From Methylophaga thalassica MP (GTDB lineage: Bacteria > Pseudomonadota > Gammaproteobacteria > Nitrosococcales > Methylophagaceae), in the NCBI RefSeq assembly GCF_000214595.1, contig NZ_AFIG01000001.1, positions 1,344,382-1,408,381 of the forward strand: a stretch of DNA of 64,000 bases, written 5' to 3'. Every line of letters begins with the position of its first letter. Within the stretch, counting starts at the first letter, position 1. The translations under genes were made by a program, and so were the position numbers. This document shows positions 17,213 through 26,552 of the stretch, in pieces. The notes under the pieces were generated by a model that saw only the letters and a list, made by a program, of their open reading frames with translations, was not told the origin of the DNA and made no database searches.

Positions 17213-18916
17213 ATGTCAAAACTACTCATCATCGTCGATGATAAACATAAAGAAACACACGCGCTTCTTGCCGCTGAAGTATTAAGAAAAGCGGCTTCAG
17301 AACTCAAGCATTCATTTTGTATTGAAGTGCGAACCCCTCAAGGCGTAATCACCGACATAACGCCAGCCATGCTCAATGATGCGGAATCTCTGCTTCTGGT
17401 GGGTGATGTTGAAATAGATGACCCAGCTCTTACTAATCTACCAACAATCACAGCGAGTATTAATGAGGTACTGGATACCCCATCTAAGGTACTGGAGCGC
17501 TTATCAAAAAGCACTGATAGCTCGCCCCAAACAGGGAAAAAAATCGTTGCCATCACCTCTTGTCCAACGGGTATCGCTCATACATTTATGGCTGCTGAGG
17601 GCTTACAGCTGGGCGCGAAGAATCTGGGTTATGAGATAAAGGTCGAAACACAAGGTTCTGTAGGTGCCAGAAATGAATTGACTGCTGAAGAAATCGCCTC
17701 GGCTGACTTAGTTATTATCGCTGCAGATACGACAGTAGACACATCGAGATTTCAAGGCAAACCCCTCTTCAAATCCGGTACCAAACCTGCTATCGCTGAT
17801 GGTGCCAAGCTGATAGAAAAAGCCTTTAACGAAGCTTCTGCCAGTAGCACAGCAGAAGTCAGTAAAAATGAAACGACGGCAAAGCAAGATAATAAAAAAG
17901 GGTTTGCAGGTGCATACAAGCACTTGATGACAGGGGTGTCTTTCATGCTTCCTTTTGTCGTGGCAGGCGGAATACTCATCGCTATCTCGTTTGCCTTAGG
18001 CGGTATCTATGCCTATCAAGAGGATAATGCCGGGACCCTCTCCTATGCGCTATACCAAATTGGCGCAAAAGGCGCTTTTGTACTTATGGTGCCCGCGATT
18101 GCTGGTTACATATCATTTTCAATTGCAGACCGACCAGGACTCACTCCCGGTATGGTGGGTGGTTTACTAGCCGCTAACCTTGGTGCCGGTTTTCTCGGTG
18201 GTATTGTCGCCGGTTATATGGCTGGCTATATCACTGTCGCCCTTAATAGAGGAATCCAACTTCCTAAAAGCCTTGATGGCCTCAAGCCGGTACTGATACT
18301 TCCGGTGCTTACAACCATGATCACAGGGCTTTTGATGTATTTCGTTATTGCCGCGCCGGTAGCTGAAATCATGTCTGGTTTGAAAGATTGGCTTCAGGGA
18401 ATGCAAGCTGGTAGTGCCGTATTTTTAGGATTGCTATTGGGTGGCATGATGGCATTTGATATGGGCGGTCCTGTCAACAAAGCTGCTTATGCCTTCGCCA
18501 CAGGCCTTGTCACCAGCGATGTATTTGCACCTATGGCTGCCGTGATGGCAGGAGGAATGACACCACCTCTTGGTTTGGCATTAGCAACAAAGTTATTTCC
18601 TAAGAAATTCAATAAAGAGGAATATGAGGCTGGCAACGCAGCAGCTGTGCTCGGTGTAGCGTTCGTCACTGAAGGGGCGATTCCCTATGCTGCTCGCGAT
18701 CCTTTCCGTGTTATTCCTGCTTTGATCCTCGGTTCTGCAACTGCAGGGGCAATATCTATGGCTGTAGGCGTAGAGCTTAAAGTGCCTCATGGTGGCATTT
18801 TTGTATTAGGTATTCCGAATGCAGTCACCCATGTAGGGATGTATGCATTAGCAATAGCTGTCGGGAGCGTTATTACGACGCTTTGCCTATTTCTTACGAA
18901 AAAAATATCTGAATGA
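17213..18916 (+). CDS. fruA: Fructose-specific PTS permease EIIBC
   Basis: A 567-aa membrane permease that imports fructose with phosphorylation to fructose 1-phosphate. The N-terminus (1-100) is a degenerate EIIB-like domain without the active cysteine. The second EIIB (108-210) has phospho-cysteine C117 in SCPTGIAHT. A hydrophilic linker (about 205-230) leads to the EIIC membrane domain with about 8-10 helices, including the GGPVNKAAYAFA and TEGAIPYAARDP signatures. AGGAG lies before the ATG. It is the third gene of the fru operon. Confidence 0.95.
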   Translation: MSKLLIIVDDKHKETHALLAAEVLRKAASELKHSFCIEVRTPQGVITDITPAMLNDAESLLLVGDVEIDDPALTNLPTITASINEVLDTPSKVLERLSKSTDSSPQTGKKIVAITSCPTGIAHTFMAAEGLQLGAKNLGYEIKVETQGSVGARNELTAEEIASADLVIIAADTTVDTSRFQGKPLFKSGTKPAIADGAKLIEKAFNEASASSTAEVSKNETTAKQDNKKGFAGAYKHLMTGVSFMLPFVVAGGILIAISFALGGIYAYQEDNAGTLSYALYQIGAKGAFVLMVPAIAGYISFSIADRPGLTPGMVGGLLAANLGAGFLGGIVAGYMAGYITVALNRGIQLPKSLDGLKPVLILPVLTTMITGLLMYFVIAAPVAEIMSGLKDWLQGMQAGSAVFLGLLLGGMMAFDMGGPVNKAAYAFATGLVTSDVFAPMAAVMAGGMTPPLGLALATKLFPKKFNKEEYEAGNAAAVLGVAFVTEGAIPYAARDPFRVIPALILGSATAGAISMAVGVELKVPHGGIFVLGIPNAVTHVGMYALAIAVGSVITTLCLFLTKKISE

Positions 18917-18941
18917 CGTAAACCATAGGAAGGCTCATCTC

Positions 18942-20225
18942 ATGCGTATTTATACAGCCCTTATTTCACTCATCTATTTCTGTCTTGTTAGTCCAGTAAT
19001 GGCAGAATCATTCGATACTAATTTAGTAAAATGGAGCTCATCCTATACTGGCGAAGCTGCCAGCAATATCGATGGCGGTAAAAAAGAAAAAAGCGCTTAC
19101 GCTGGCCAACTTTATCTGGGTGCTGATATTAACCTTGATAAGGCATTTGGTTGGACAGACACCACGCTGCATTTAGCAGCAACTAACCGACATGGTAATA
19201 ATCTTGCCGAAAAAGCCCTTGGTAACAGTACCTCTGTTCAGGAAATTTATGGAGGTCAGGGATCTCGTCTGGTTTTATTCTCTCTGGAAAAACATTTCTT
19301 CGATGGCAAACTTGAACTTGAAGCTGGCCGGATGGTGGCCAATATTAACTTCTTAGGATCTGAGCTTTGTCAGTACTTTCAAAATAATGCTGCTTGTGGC
19401 AATCCAACATTTGTTTTTCGTACCAGCAGCTTTACTTGGTGGCCAGTATCCAGTTGGGCAGCTCGCTCCAAGTATTGGATCACACCAAACGTTTACGCCC
19501 ATATTGGTGTGTATGAAGACAATAGCGGGCATCAAGATGACGGTGATCATGGCGTGGTATGGAATACTCATGAATCAAACGGCTTTATCGTGCCCTTCAC
19601 CTTGGGATACAAAACCAGCTGGGACACTGATCGTTACCCTCGTACCTATGAATTTGGTGGCTGGTATGACAAAACAGATTACTCAGATCCTCTAAAAGAT
19701 AGTGCAGGTAATAATGCGGTCGAGACAGGCAATCCATACGAAGAATTAAACGGGCGTTCCGGTATATTTGCTCGCTTTGAACAAGTCGTTTATCGCCCGG
19801 ATCCTGACTCAAAACGCAGCTTCACCATCTTCGGCGCCGCATTAACAAAAGGCTCCGGAGAGTTAGCCGTAGATTATCAATTACAAGGTGGCTTCGTTAA
19901 GCGTGGCACTTTCGATAGCCGAAACGACGATACAGTCGCTTTTGTCGTGTCCCAGCAACACTATAGCCGAGATGCGATGAAAGACTTAACACTAGCAAGG
20001 AAACTCAATGGTGGCTCAGGCACGCCAGCAAATAATCAAGTCATGATGGAACTGAGTTATGGTTATCAATTAACACCACAAATTCGCGTTCAGCCAAATA
20101 TTCAGTACATCATCAATCCCGATCAATTCTCTGAGCCTGGACGTAAAAAAGACTTAGATAATATTTTTATTTTGGGTCTCCGGTTCGACGTTAATCTGGC
20201 TGATATCGTTACGTCACTAAAATAA
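18942..20225 (+). CDS. OprB-family carbohydrate-selective outer-membrane porin
   Basis: A 427-aa beta-barrel protein with a signal peptide cleaved after VMA (about residue 21). Alternating hydrophobic strands and aromatic girdles continue to the C-terminus, with the OprB-type ends (conserved AARSKYWITPNVY-like strand; final strand GLRFDVNLAD). It lies 25 bases after fruA with an AGGAAGG site, so it is the last gene of the operon and very likely passes fructose through the outer membrane. A strong terminator follows. Pairing a fru operon with its own porin fits a Gram-negative that treats fructose as a special multicarbon substrate. Confidence 0.88.
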   Translation: MRIYTALISLIYFCLVSPVMAESFDTNLVKWSSSYTGEAASNIDGGKKEKSAYAGQLYLGADINLDKAFGWTDTTLHLAATNRHGNNLAEKALGNSTSVQEIYGGQGSRLVLFSLEKHFFDGKLELEAGRMVANINFLGSELCQYFQNNAACGNPTFVFRTSSFTWWPVSSWAARSKYWITPNVYAHIGVYEDNSGHQDDGDHGVVWNTHESNGFIVPFTLGYKTSWDTDRYPRTYEFGGWYDKTDYSDPLKDSAGNNAVETGNPYEELNGRSGIFARFEQVVYRPDPDSKRSFTIFGAALTKGSGELAVDYQLQGGFVKRGTFDSRNDDTVAFVVSQQHYSRDAMKDLTLARKLNGGSGTPANNQVMMELSYGYQLTPQIRVQPNIQYIINPDQFSEPGRKKDLDNIFILGLRFDVNLADIVTSLK

Positions 20226-20231
20226 AAATTT

Positions 20232-20286
20232 TGGCTTAGACCTGCTTATATTTAGAAGCCGGTCTAAGCCATCAGTACTTTTTTGC
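20232..20286 (+). terminator. Terminator of the fru operon
   Basis: Perfect 11-bp stem TGGCTTAGACC (20232-20242) / GGTCTAAGCCA (20261-20271) with an 18-base loop, followed after 7 bases by a T run (20279-20284). It lies directly after the oprB-like stop codon. Confidence 0.8.
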
Positions 20287-20392
20287 ACAAATATGTGCTC
20301 CAGCTTATACCTTCTGCAAAAATGTCTGCTTATGCGATAATCTGGGTTAAGACTCAGTAGCACAACACACAAACGATAAATTGACTCGATTC

Positions 20393-21697
20393 ATGACCAC
20401 TGATTACCGTCACCTTACCCATATCAAAAGTTTAGATGAGCTTGGTCTTTACGAATTGATTCCTAACATCGTCTGGATTTTTGATCTTGATAGACATGGT
20501 TGGTGGTGGGGTAATGCAGCAGCGCTAACGTTTTGGGGACTCAACTCAGTTGATGAACTGATAAATAAAGATCTATCGGGTGATACCCAAGGTGCAAAAG
20601 ATAGAATGCACCAAACCTTTGAATTAGCCGCTAAAAATGGTCTCAGCATTGACCCATGGACCACCTACCCAAACGGTAAAGCCAAAACACTGTATATGTT
20701 ACATCGGGCGGTTTTAGTTGGTCCTGAACGTCATCGCGCCATCATTGCTTATATCAACGAACAAGTTGAACTCGGGGAAACGCCTGAAAATTTACTGCTT
20801 GTTGAAGCCATGCGCTATACCACTGTATTAGTGAGTACCTTTACCTTCTCCGGTGATATCGTCATCGAAAACCCAGCAGCCACAGAAGCCTATAAACACA
20901 TCATTCCACAACAACTTGATAGTGATAAAAATGCCTTCACTGCCCGCTTTGATAAGCTCGAAGAAGGGATTGAGCGTTTAAAGGATGCCACGGAAAAACG
21001 GGTTGGACGTTGGACGCATATGATGAAAACCAGTGCAGGCCTTCGCCAACATACGCTGGATATTCGCATCACACGCCACCCATTAACGGCAGAATTTTTA
21101 ATGTTGGTCACTGAATATGATGTCACTGAACTTCATCAAGCGTTAGAAGCAGCCCATCATGCGCAAATCGAATTAGAGAAGCAGGCGCATTTTGATGCTA
21201 TTACCGGCCTGCCATCTCTGCATTATTTGCAACAACATGCTGATAATTATTTAGCTAAAGCTAAGCGACAAAATCAACAAATCGCTGTGATGTTTTTAGA
21301 CCTGGATGGCTTTAAATCGGTCAATGACACGTGGGGTCACGATGCGGGCGATCAGGTGTTGCGGCAAGTGGCTAGGCGGTTTACTGGTATCCTACGTCAA
21401 GCGGATCAGTTGGCAAGAATTGGTGGCGATGAGTTCGTGATGATGATTGATGATCTAACGGATAGCGATGACGTGGAAATCATTGCCCAAAAGCTTATCA
21501 ATGAACTGAAAACACCCATAGAATTCACTTATTCAGACAAAGAAACAAGGCAAGTCAGCATTGGTGTCAGTATCGGTATCGCCTTTTTTCCTGAACATGG
21601 CACTACCCTTGATGAACTGGTCAAAGTCGCAGATAGAGCAATGTATGATGTTAAACGTCAGGGTAAGAACAATTATTGTCTGGCTGTGCGTGGTTGA
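20393..21697 (+). CDS. Diguanylate cyclase (PAS-like + GGDEF)
   Basis: A 434-aa soluble enzyme that makes cyclic di-GMP. Two PAS-like modules fill the N-terminus (LIPNIVWIFDLDRHG, then a second near 135-250). The GGDEF domain starts at ELEKQAHFDAITGLPS. The active loop GGDEF is intact at 344-348 and is preceded at the right distance by an RQAD I-site, so product inhibition is expected. I chose the ATG at 20393; a TTG at 20381 gives four more residues, and neither has a strong ribosome site. It has its own transcript after the fru terminator. No membrane segment is visible. Confidence 0.9.
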   Translation: MTTDYRHLTHIKSLDELGLYELIPNIVWIFDLDRHGWWWGNAAALTFWGLNSVDELINKDLSGDTQGAKDRMHQTFELAAKNGLSIDPWTTYPNGKAKTLYMLHRAVLVGPERHRAIIAYINEQVELGETPENLLLVEAMRYTTVLVSTFTFSGDIVIENPAATEAYKHIIPQQLDSDKNAFTARFDKLEEGIERLKDATEKRVGRWTHMMKTSAGLRQHTLDIRITRHPLTAEFLMLVTEYDVTELHQALEAAHHAQIELEKQAHFDAITGLPSLHYLQQHADNYLAKAKRQNQQIAVMFLDLDGFKSVNDTWGHDAGDQVLRQVARRFTGILRQADQLARIGGDEFVMMIDDLTDSDDVEIIAQKLINELKTPIEFTYSDKETRQVSIGVSIGIAFFPEHGTTLDELVKVADRAMYDVKRQGKNNYCLAVRG

Positions 21698-21769
21698 GCT
21701 CGTTTTATTCTGATTCAATAAGTCAGTGTATTTGACCTATTGATTACTGCAGGACGAGACGATATCTGT

Positions 21770-21964
21770 TTATTTCCTCTTGCGTTTCTTTGCCGACTGC
21801 ATGGCTGAGTATATCTGGTAAAGCAGATAAGGCAGCAAAGCCAGTATCAGTGCTTCTATACCACTTAGCTTTTCACCGGCCAGAATAAGTACAATAATGA
21901 GCAATAATCCTACAGCCACGAGCTTGAGAAACTTCATTGATTCTTTCGCTAACACCTTCTGCAT
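21770..21964 (-). CDS. Small membrane protein, function unknown
   Basis: A 64-aa protein with two hydrophobic segments (about 11-29 and 35-51) and a strongly basic C-terminal tail (KKRKRK). No family is recognised. A convincing AAGGAAG site 6-7 bases before the ATG supports it as a real gene. It lies alone between a diguanylate cyclase and a divergent metallopeptidase gene. Confidence 0.6.
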   Translation of the reverse strand: MQKVLAKESMKFLKLVAVGLLLIIVLILAGEKLSGIEALILALLPYLLYQIYSAMQSAKKRKRK

Positions 21965-22073
21965 TTTGCTTCCTTTTCTTCAACAGAAATACTATTCCTG
22001 AAAAGCCACTTAAAAGTAAAAAAACGATTTCCATTTATGGCTTTTCACGCTTAAATAGTCAAGCAAGTAGCTG

Positions 22074-22634
22074 ATGAAAACGCAGAGTTGGTTATTAAAA
22101 AAACAAAAAGCAGAAAACAAGGCAATCTCTATGTCGGCACTAAAATATTTATCAGGCTACCCTGCCCCTGTTCTCGATCAAGTCAGCGCCGCTATTTCAG
22201 CAAAAACACTCGGCCAGTTTCTGTTAAAAAAATATCCAGACACACATGACATTAAAACTAATAAAACGTTGTATGCCTATGTGATGGATATGAAGAACCA
22301 GAATCTGCGCCAATCCAGCCCACTCAGCAAAGTGATTTATGATGACAAGCTGGATGTGTTGCATAATGCTTTAGGTTTACACAGTTATGTCTCACGCGTT
22401 CAGGGCAGTAAATTAAAAGCCAAAAATGAAATGCGTATTGGTTCAGTATTTAAAACTGCACCGATAGAATTTTTGAATATGATTGTAGTTCACGAACTGG
22501 CGCATTTAAAAGAGAAAGACCATAACAAAGCCTTTTATAAACTCTGCACCCACATGCAACCTGACTACCATCAGCTTGAGTTTGATGTACGGCTTTACCT
22601 TACCCACTTAGAGATATTTGGTGAGCTATATTAG
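22074..22634 (+). CDS. YgjP/M48-like zinc metallopeptidase
   Basis: A 186-aa protein of the YgjP (DUF45) group. The zinc site is visible as H140-E-L-A-H144 with a further H150 (KEKDHNKAF). The downstream LCTHMQPDY segment is characteristic of the family. It is soluble and has no signal peptide. The N-terminal 20 residues are basic and poorly conserved-looking; an internal Met20 is an alternative start. Its substrate is unknown, and E. coli YgjP gives little firm guidance. Confidence 0.82.
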   Translation: MKTQSWLLKKQKAENKAISMSALKYLSGYPAPVLDQVSAAISAKTLGQFLLKKYPDTHDIKTNKTLYAYVMDMKNQNLRQSSPLSKVIYDDKLDVLHNALGLHSYVSRVQGSKLKAKNEMRIGSVFKTAPIEFLNMIVVHELAHLKEKDHNKAFYKLCTHMQPDYHQLEFDVRLYLTHLEIFGELY

Positions 22635-23057
22635 TCTTTTATAATGCGCTAATGTATCGGTTTTAGTCTGAGTAATGATCAAGTATTCAGACAAACAGCA
22701 CATAATCTGAATTACATGATTCCACTGGATTATTCGCTTATACATATCAATGTTCAACTCTCTCCGAGCACTGTAAAAATGTTCATTGACAACCTTGTTA
22801 ATTATATGGTTATTTAACCTTATAACTAACGTGTGAATTTAATCAAAAAAATAACATTTTTCTACATAGCTGATTGGGATATAGAGACAGTGCCAACGAA
22901 CAACCAAACCATACAGAATAAACATTCTTTTGTTGTTTTAAAGCATGGTTTATTAAAAACCGGCCCAACCTATCTCACTCCAAACAATGACAAATGTTTA
23001 CATTTATTATTGTTTGTAATGAGGTCATTAACTAACAGCCAGAAAGAGTATTAGTCA
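22635..23057. other. Gene-free stretch of 423 bases
   Basis: AT-rich non-coding DNA between the metallopeptidase and the GGDEF-EAL gene. A 73-codon GTG-started frame (22833-23054) has no ribosome site and no family resemblance, so I do not call it. The only clear structure is the long palindrome at 22981-23016. Confidence 0.6.
22981..23016. promoter_or_regulatory. 36-bp near-perfect palindrome upstream of the GGDEF-EAL gene
   Basis: The left arm CAAACAATGACAAATGT (22981-22997) and right arm ACATTTATTATTGTTTG (23000-23016) pair at 15 of 17 positions around a 2-base centre. It ends 41 bases before the ATG of the GGDEF-EAL gene. It has no GC-rich core or T run, so a protein-binding operator is more likely than a terminator. 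Confidence 0.55.
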
Positions 23058-25148
23058 ATGACATCGACGATATCAAGAACCTCGTCAGAGGCAAAACTGA
23101 GTGTTCTTTATCTGGGCAAAGATAAATACTCAGAAAATAAAATTAGCACTTTACTTGGCTCTCACATAAGTAATTATCTGACTGCTGATAATTGCGATAA
23201 TGCATTAGCTTTATTTAAACAATATGCCATTGACACCATCGTTGCTGAGACTTTTTTTCTTAGGAACATGCCAGACTGCACTATTCATAAACTTCGTCAC
23301 ATTAATAACAATATCAATATCATTTTAATTAATGAAAATTATGAAGTGATATCTTCACCTTTCGATTTGCCTTGCCTGGCAAAGGAACAATGTCCTTTAA
23401 AACCTACCAGTCTGGATAATCTATTCAACGCCATATCAGATAGCCGTAAAGAATCTGATAAAAATGATCTGATTCACATCACTTCATCAGCTTTTTTTCA
23501 CAGTTCTGTGGCAATGACAATAACTAGTCATGACAATAAAATCATCGCCGTTAACACTGCATTCACTCAAATTACAGGCTTTAAGCAACATGAAATTCTT
23601 GGTAAAAATCCGAGAATACTGAGTTCGGGTAAGCACGATAAACAGTTTTATGGAGAAATGTGGACAGCCCTTTCTCGAGAAAAGAAATGGAGCGGTGAAA
23701 TTTGGAATAAACGCAAAAATGGTGAATTATTTCTCGAATGGATAACCATTAATGCCATCACGAACAGTACTGGTGAAATCACACATTATTGTTCAATCTT
23801 TGCTGATATCACCGAACGTAGGGCAGCAGAGGAAGCCATCTGCAGGCTGACATATAACGATCCTCTAACAGACTTACCTAATCGACGTGCGTTTATGGAG
23901 CGCCTGGAAGACTCGCTTGTTATTTCCAGAAAAAATAATCAACTCTGCGCCATTTTGTTTCTTGATCTTGATAACTTTAAAGATATCAATGACACCTTGG
24001 GTCATGATATCGGAGATGCCGTTATTAGAGAAACGGCATCACGTTTGAAAATGTGTATCCGTGAAGATGATCTGATAGCCAGATTAGGCGGTGATGAATT
24101 TACCGTGTGTCTGACAGACATGTGCTCAGCAGAAGATGCAAGTACGGTTGCTCAGAAACTGCTGGATGCCATGTCATCCCCATTTATTTTAGACGACGAA
24201 AGACTCTATTTTTCATTTAGTATTGGTATTGCTCTATTTCCTGAGCATGGTGAATCAACTCAAGAACTACTCAAGCATGCTGATCAGGCGATGTATCATG
24301 CAAAATTCTCTGGTCGTAACAAATTTTCTTTTTTTGATGTTTCCATGGCGCAGCATGCCCTTAACAAAACGGAGATCGTAAAACATCTTCGAAACTCGAT
24401 GGGTTCAGACCAGTTTTCAATACATTATCAGCCCATAGTTAACCTTGAAACTGGCATGATTGATAAAGCAGAGTCTCTACTGAGGTGGACACATCCAGAA
24501 CTCGGCTACATTAGCCCAGATGAATTTATCCCAATAGCCGAAGATATTGGGTTGATATGTGAATTAGGCGATTGGGTATTCCGCCAGAGTGCCTCTCAAG
24601 TGAAATCCTGGCAGGAAAAATTTAAAGAAAACTTTCAGCTCAGCATCAATATATCGCCTAAACAATTTCAAAACGAATCTTGCGATCTCCAGGAATGGAC
24701 CGATTTTTTATCACAAAAAGCCCTTAGCAATAAGGCAGTTTCCCTGGAAATTACTGAAGGTGTGATGATGAATGAAGGCCCAATGACTGAACAACGATTA
24801 GGCATGTTAAAACAGGCGGGCATTGAAATCTCACTTGATGATTTTGGTACTGGATATTCTTCATTGGCTTATTTAAAAAAGCTGAATGCTGATTACCTAA
24901 AAATTGATCGTACTTTTATTCAGAATATTCATATCAACCACGATGATCAGGCGATGTGTGAAGCCATTGTCGTCATGGCACACAAGCTTAATATTAAAGT
25001 CATTGCCGAAGGGGTTGAGAACGAAGCACAGTTAAACTTTCTAAAATCCGTTGGCTGTGATTATGCTCAAGGCTACTGGTTTTCCAAACCAGTCACGAGT
25101 GATAACTTCGAATTATTATTGTCGGAAAATGGAGCACAACTTCACTAA
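23058..25148 (+). CDS. PAS-GGDEF-EAL cyclic di-GMP protein with degenerate receiver domain
   Basis: A 696-aa dual-domain protein. Residues 14-128 resemble a response-regulator receiver, but the phospho-acceptor aspartate position reads IVAETFF, so phosphorylation is unlikely. A PAS domain with PAC motif follows (140-262). The GGDEF domain has an intact GGDEF (344-348) and a REDD I-site (335-338). The EAL domain keeps INISPKQF (530-537), EITEG (564-568) and DDFGTGYSS (594-602), while the EAL signature itself is E472-S-L-L-R. Both synthesis and hydrolysis look chemically possible. No membrane segment is seen. A large palindrome lies just upstream. Confidence 0.9.
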   Translation: MTSTISRTSSEAKLSVLYLGKDKYSENKISTLLGSHISNYLTADNCDNALALFKQYAIDTIVAETFFLRNMPDCTIHKLRHINNNINIILINENYEVISSPFDLPCLAKEQCPLKPTSLDNLFNAISDSRKESDKNDLIHITSSAFFHSSVAMTITSHDNKIIAVNTAFTQITGFKQHEILGKNPRILSSGKHDKQFYGEMWTALSREKKWSGEIWNKRKNGELFLEWITINAITNSTGEITHYCSIFADITERRAAEEAICRLTYNDPLTDLPNRRAFMERLEDSLVISRKNNQLCAILFLDLDNFKDINDTLGHDIGDAVIRETASRLKMCIREDDLIARLGGDEFTVCLTDMCSAEDASTVAQKLLDAMSSPFILDDERLYFSFSIGIALFPEHGESTQELLKHADQAMYHAKFSGRNKFSFFDVSMAQHALNKTEIVKHLRNSMGSDQFSIHYQPIVNLETGMIDKAESLLRWTHPELGYISPDEFIPIAEDIGLICELGDWVFRQSASQVKSWQEKFKENFQLSINISPKQFQNESCDLQEWTDFLSQKALSNKAVSLEITEGVMMNEGPMTEQRLGMLKQAGIEISLDDFGTGYSSLAYLKKLNADYLKIDRTFIQNIHINHDDQAMCEAIVVMAHKLNIKVIAEGVENEAQLNFLKSVGCDYAQGYWFSKPVTSDNFELLLSENGAQLH

Positions 25149-25187
25149 CGATAGTTAATAGATCATGTTGAATAACAGCTGCTTTTG

Positions 25188-26372
25188 TTAATTTGTACGA
25201 GCTTCAACAGTAAGTGCGAGTTTAAATACCGCAAGACCTGACAAACTTAAAAATAAGCCCACCCAGACCGGTGCTACCCAGCCCATTTGCTGACTAATCA
25301 CAAAACCACCTAAAAAGGCACCAAGGGCGTTCGCTGCATTAAATGCCGAATGGTTAAGCGAGGCGGCCAGAGCTTGTGCCTCCCCTGCTACATCAATTAA
25401 GCGAATCTGCAACACACCCGCTAAACCTGTGACAGTAAAACCAATCAAAAACAAGGCCGCAACCGCTGAATAAAGTTGCGTCATACTGAATGCCGCTATC
25501 ACAAAAGCAATAGCAGAACTGACCAGCACAGCAACGATGGTTTTGTTCAAATGTTTATCTGCTAACCAGCCAGCAACGAGGCCACCAATCACCATACCAG
25601 TACCGAATACAGCTAAGGCCATGGGAACCACTTTAATGCTGGCACCAGTATATTCCGTCAAAATTGGTGAGGCATAACTGTAAACAGAAAACATGCCACC
25701 AAAGCCAATCGCACCTATGGCCAGGGTCAGCCACATATTGATGTTTTTAAAACCCGCCAGTTCCGATCGATAACTGGCTGAAGCATGTGGCGCAATGCGT
25801 GGCACACAAAAGCTAATCGCAAAAATGGTCGCCAATGCAATCATCGCAGAAAACTCAAAGCCCGTTCTCCACCCAAAAGATTGGCCTAACCAGGTAGCAA
25901 AAGGCACGCCTATGACATTGGCAATGGTGAGTCCCATCATCACTTGAGCAATGGCTGTAGCCCGACGATGTTGTCCGGCCAGATCAGCTGCAACCAGTGA
26001 AGCAATACCAAAATAAGCACCATGAGGTAGCCCAGCGATAAATCGACTAAGCAACATGGTTGTTGAGCTATCTGCAAACGCGGTCATCGCATTAGCCAAG
26101 CCATAAAACAACATCAAACCCAATAACAAGGTTTTACGCGGCAACTTAGCCCCAAGAATGGCTAGGGCTGGCGCACCGACCGTCACACCTAAGGCATAAG
26201 CAGTAATGAAATGTCCCGCAGAAGGAATGGATACCTTCAGATCAGCAGCGATTTCCTGAATCAATCCCATTGCCACAAATTCTGTGGTGCCAATGCAGAA
26301 ACCACCGATAGCCAGGGCAAAAATAACCCAGGGTAATGAATAAGAATGTGATGCTGTGTCTTGCGAAGTCAT
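25188..26372 (-). CDS. MFS transporter, DHA1/AraJ-like exporter
   Basis: A 12-helix major facilitator (394 aa from the chosen start). The first helix reads FALAIGGFCIGTTEFVAMGLI, typical of the AraJ/YdhP sugar-efflux branch. The loop 2-3 motif and LSRFIAGLPHGAYFGIASL in helix 4-5 also fit. I choose the ATG at 26372; a TTG at 26414 would add 14 residues without a ribosome site. The substrate is unknown; sugar or drug export is usual in this branch. It is monocistronic, downstream of the photolyase gene on the same strand. Confidence 0.88.
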   Translation of the reverse strand: MTSQDTASHSYSLPWVIFALAIGGFCIGTTEFVAMGLIQEIAADLKVSIPSAGHFITAYALGVTVGAPALAILGAKLPRKTLLLGLMLFYGLANAMTAFADSSTTMLLSRFIAGLPHGAYFGIASLVAADLAGQHRRATAIAQVMMGLTIANVIGVPFATWLGQSFGWRTGFEFSAMIALATIFAISFCVPRIAPHASASYRSELAGFKNINMWLTLAIGAIGFGGMFSVYSYASPILTEYTGASIKVVPMALAVFGTGMVIGGLVAGWLADKHLNKTIVAVLVSSAIAFVIAAFSMTQLYSAVAALFLIGFTVTGLAGVLQIRLIDVAGEAQALAASLNHSAFNAANALGAFLGGFVISQQMGWVAPVWVGLFLSLSGLAVFKLALTVEARTN

Positions 26373-26533
26373 GTGATCAAACGGCTTATTGGGAAGGCGC
26401 GCAATGTAACACAAACCGTGTTAAACCAACATTAAGATAAAGCGACATTTATGCCTGTCATCAGCTCATGAAGTCGTGAGTAGAAATAAATGATAAATTC
26501 GTTGAAGTGCACATGGCTAACATTAGGCAATTG

Positions 26534-26547
26534 CAGCAAATTTGCTG
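26534..26547. other. Perfect 14-bp palindrome after the photolyase gene
   Basis: CAGCAAATTTGCTG lies 6 bases beyond the photolyase stop codon and about 160 bases before the MFS start, both on the - strand. It could be an operator or a weak hairpin; no T run follows on the - strand. Confidence 0.3.
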
Positions 26548-26552
26548 TGGAT

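Noticed and set aside
22833-23054. A 73-codon frame before the GGDEF-EAL gene
   Set aside because: It starts with GTG, has no ribosome site, no family resemblance, and contains the long palindrome, which argues for a regulatory region.
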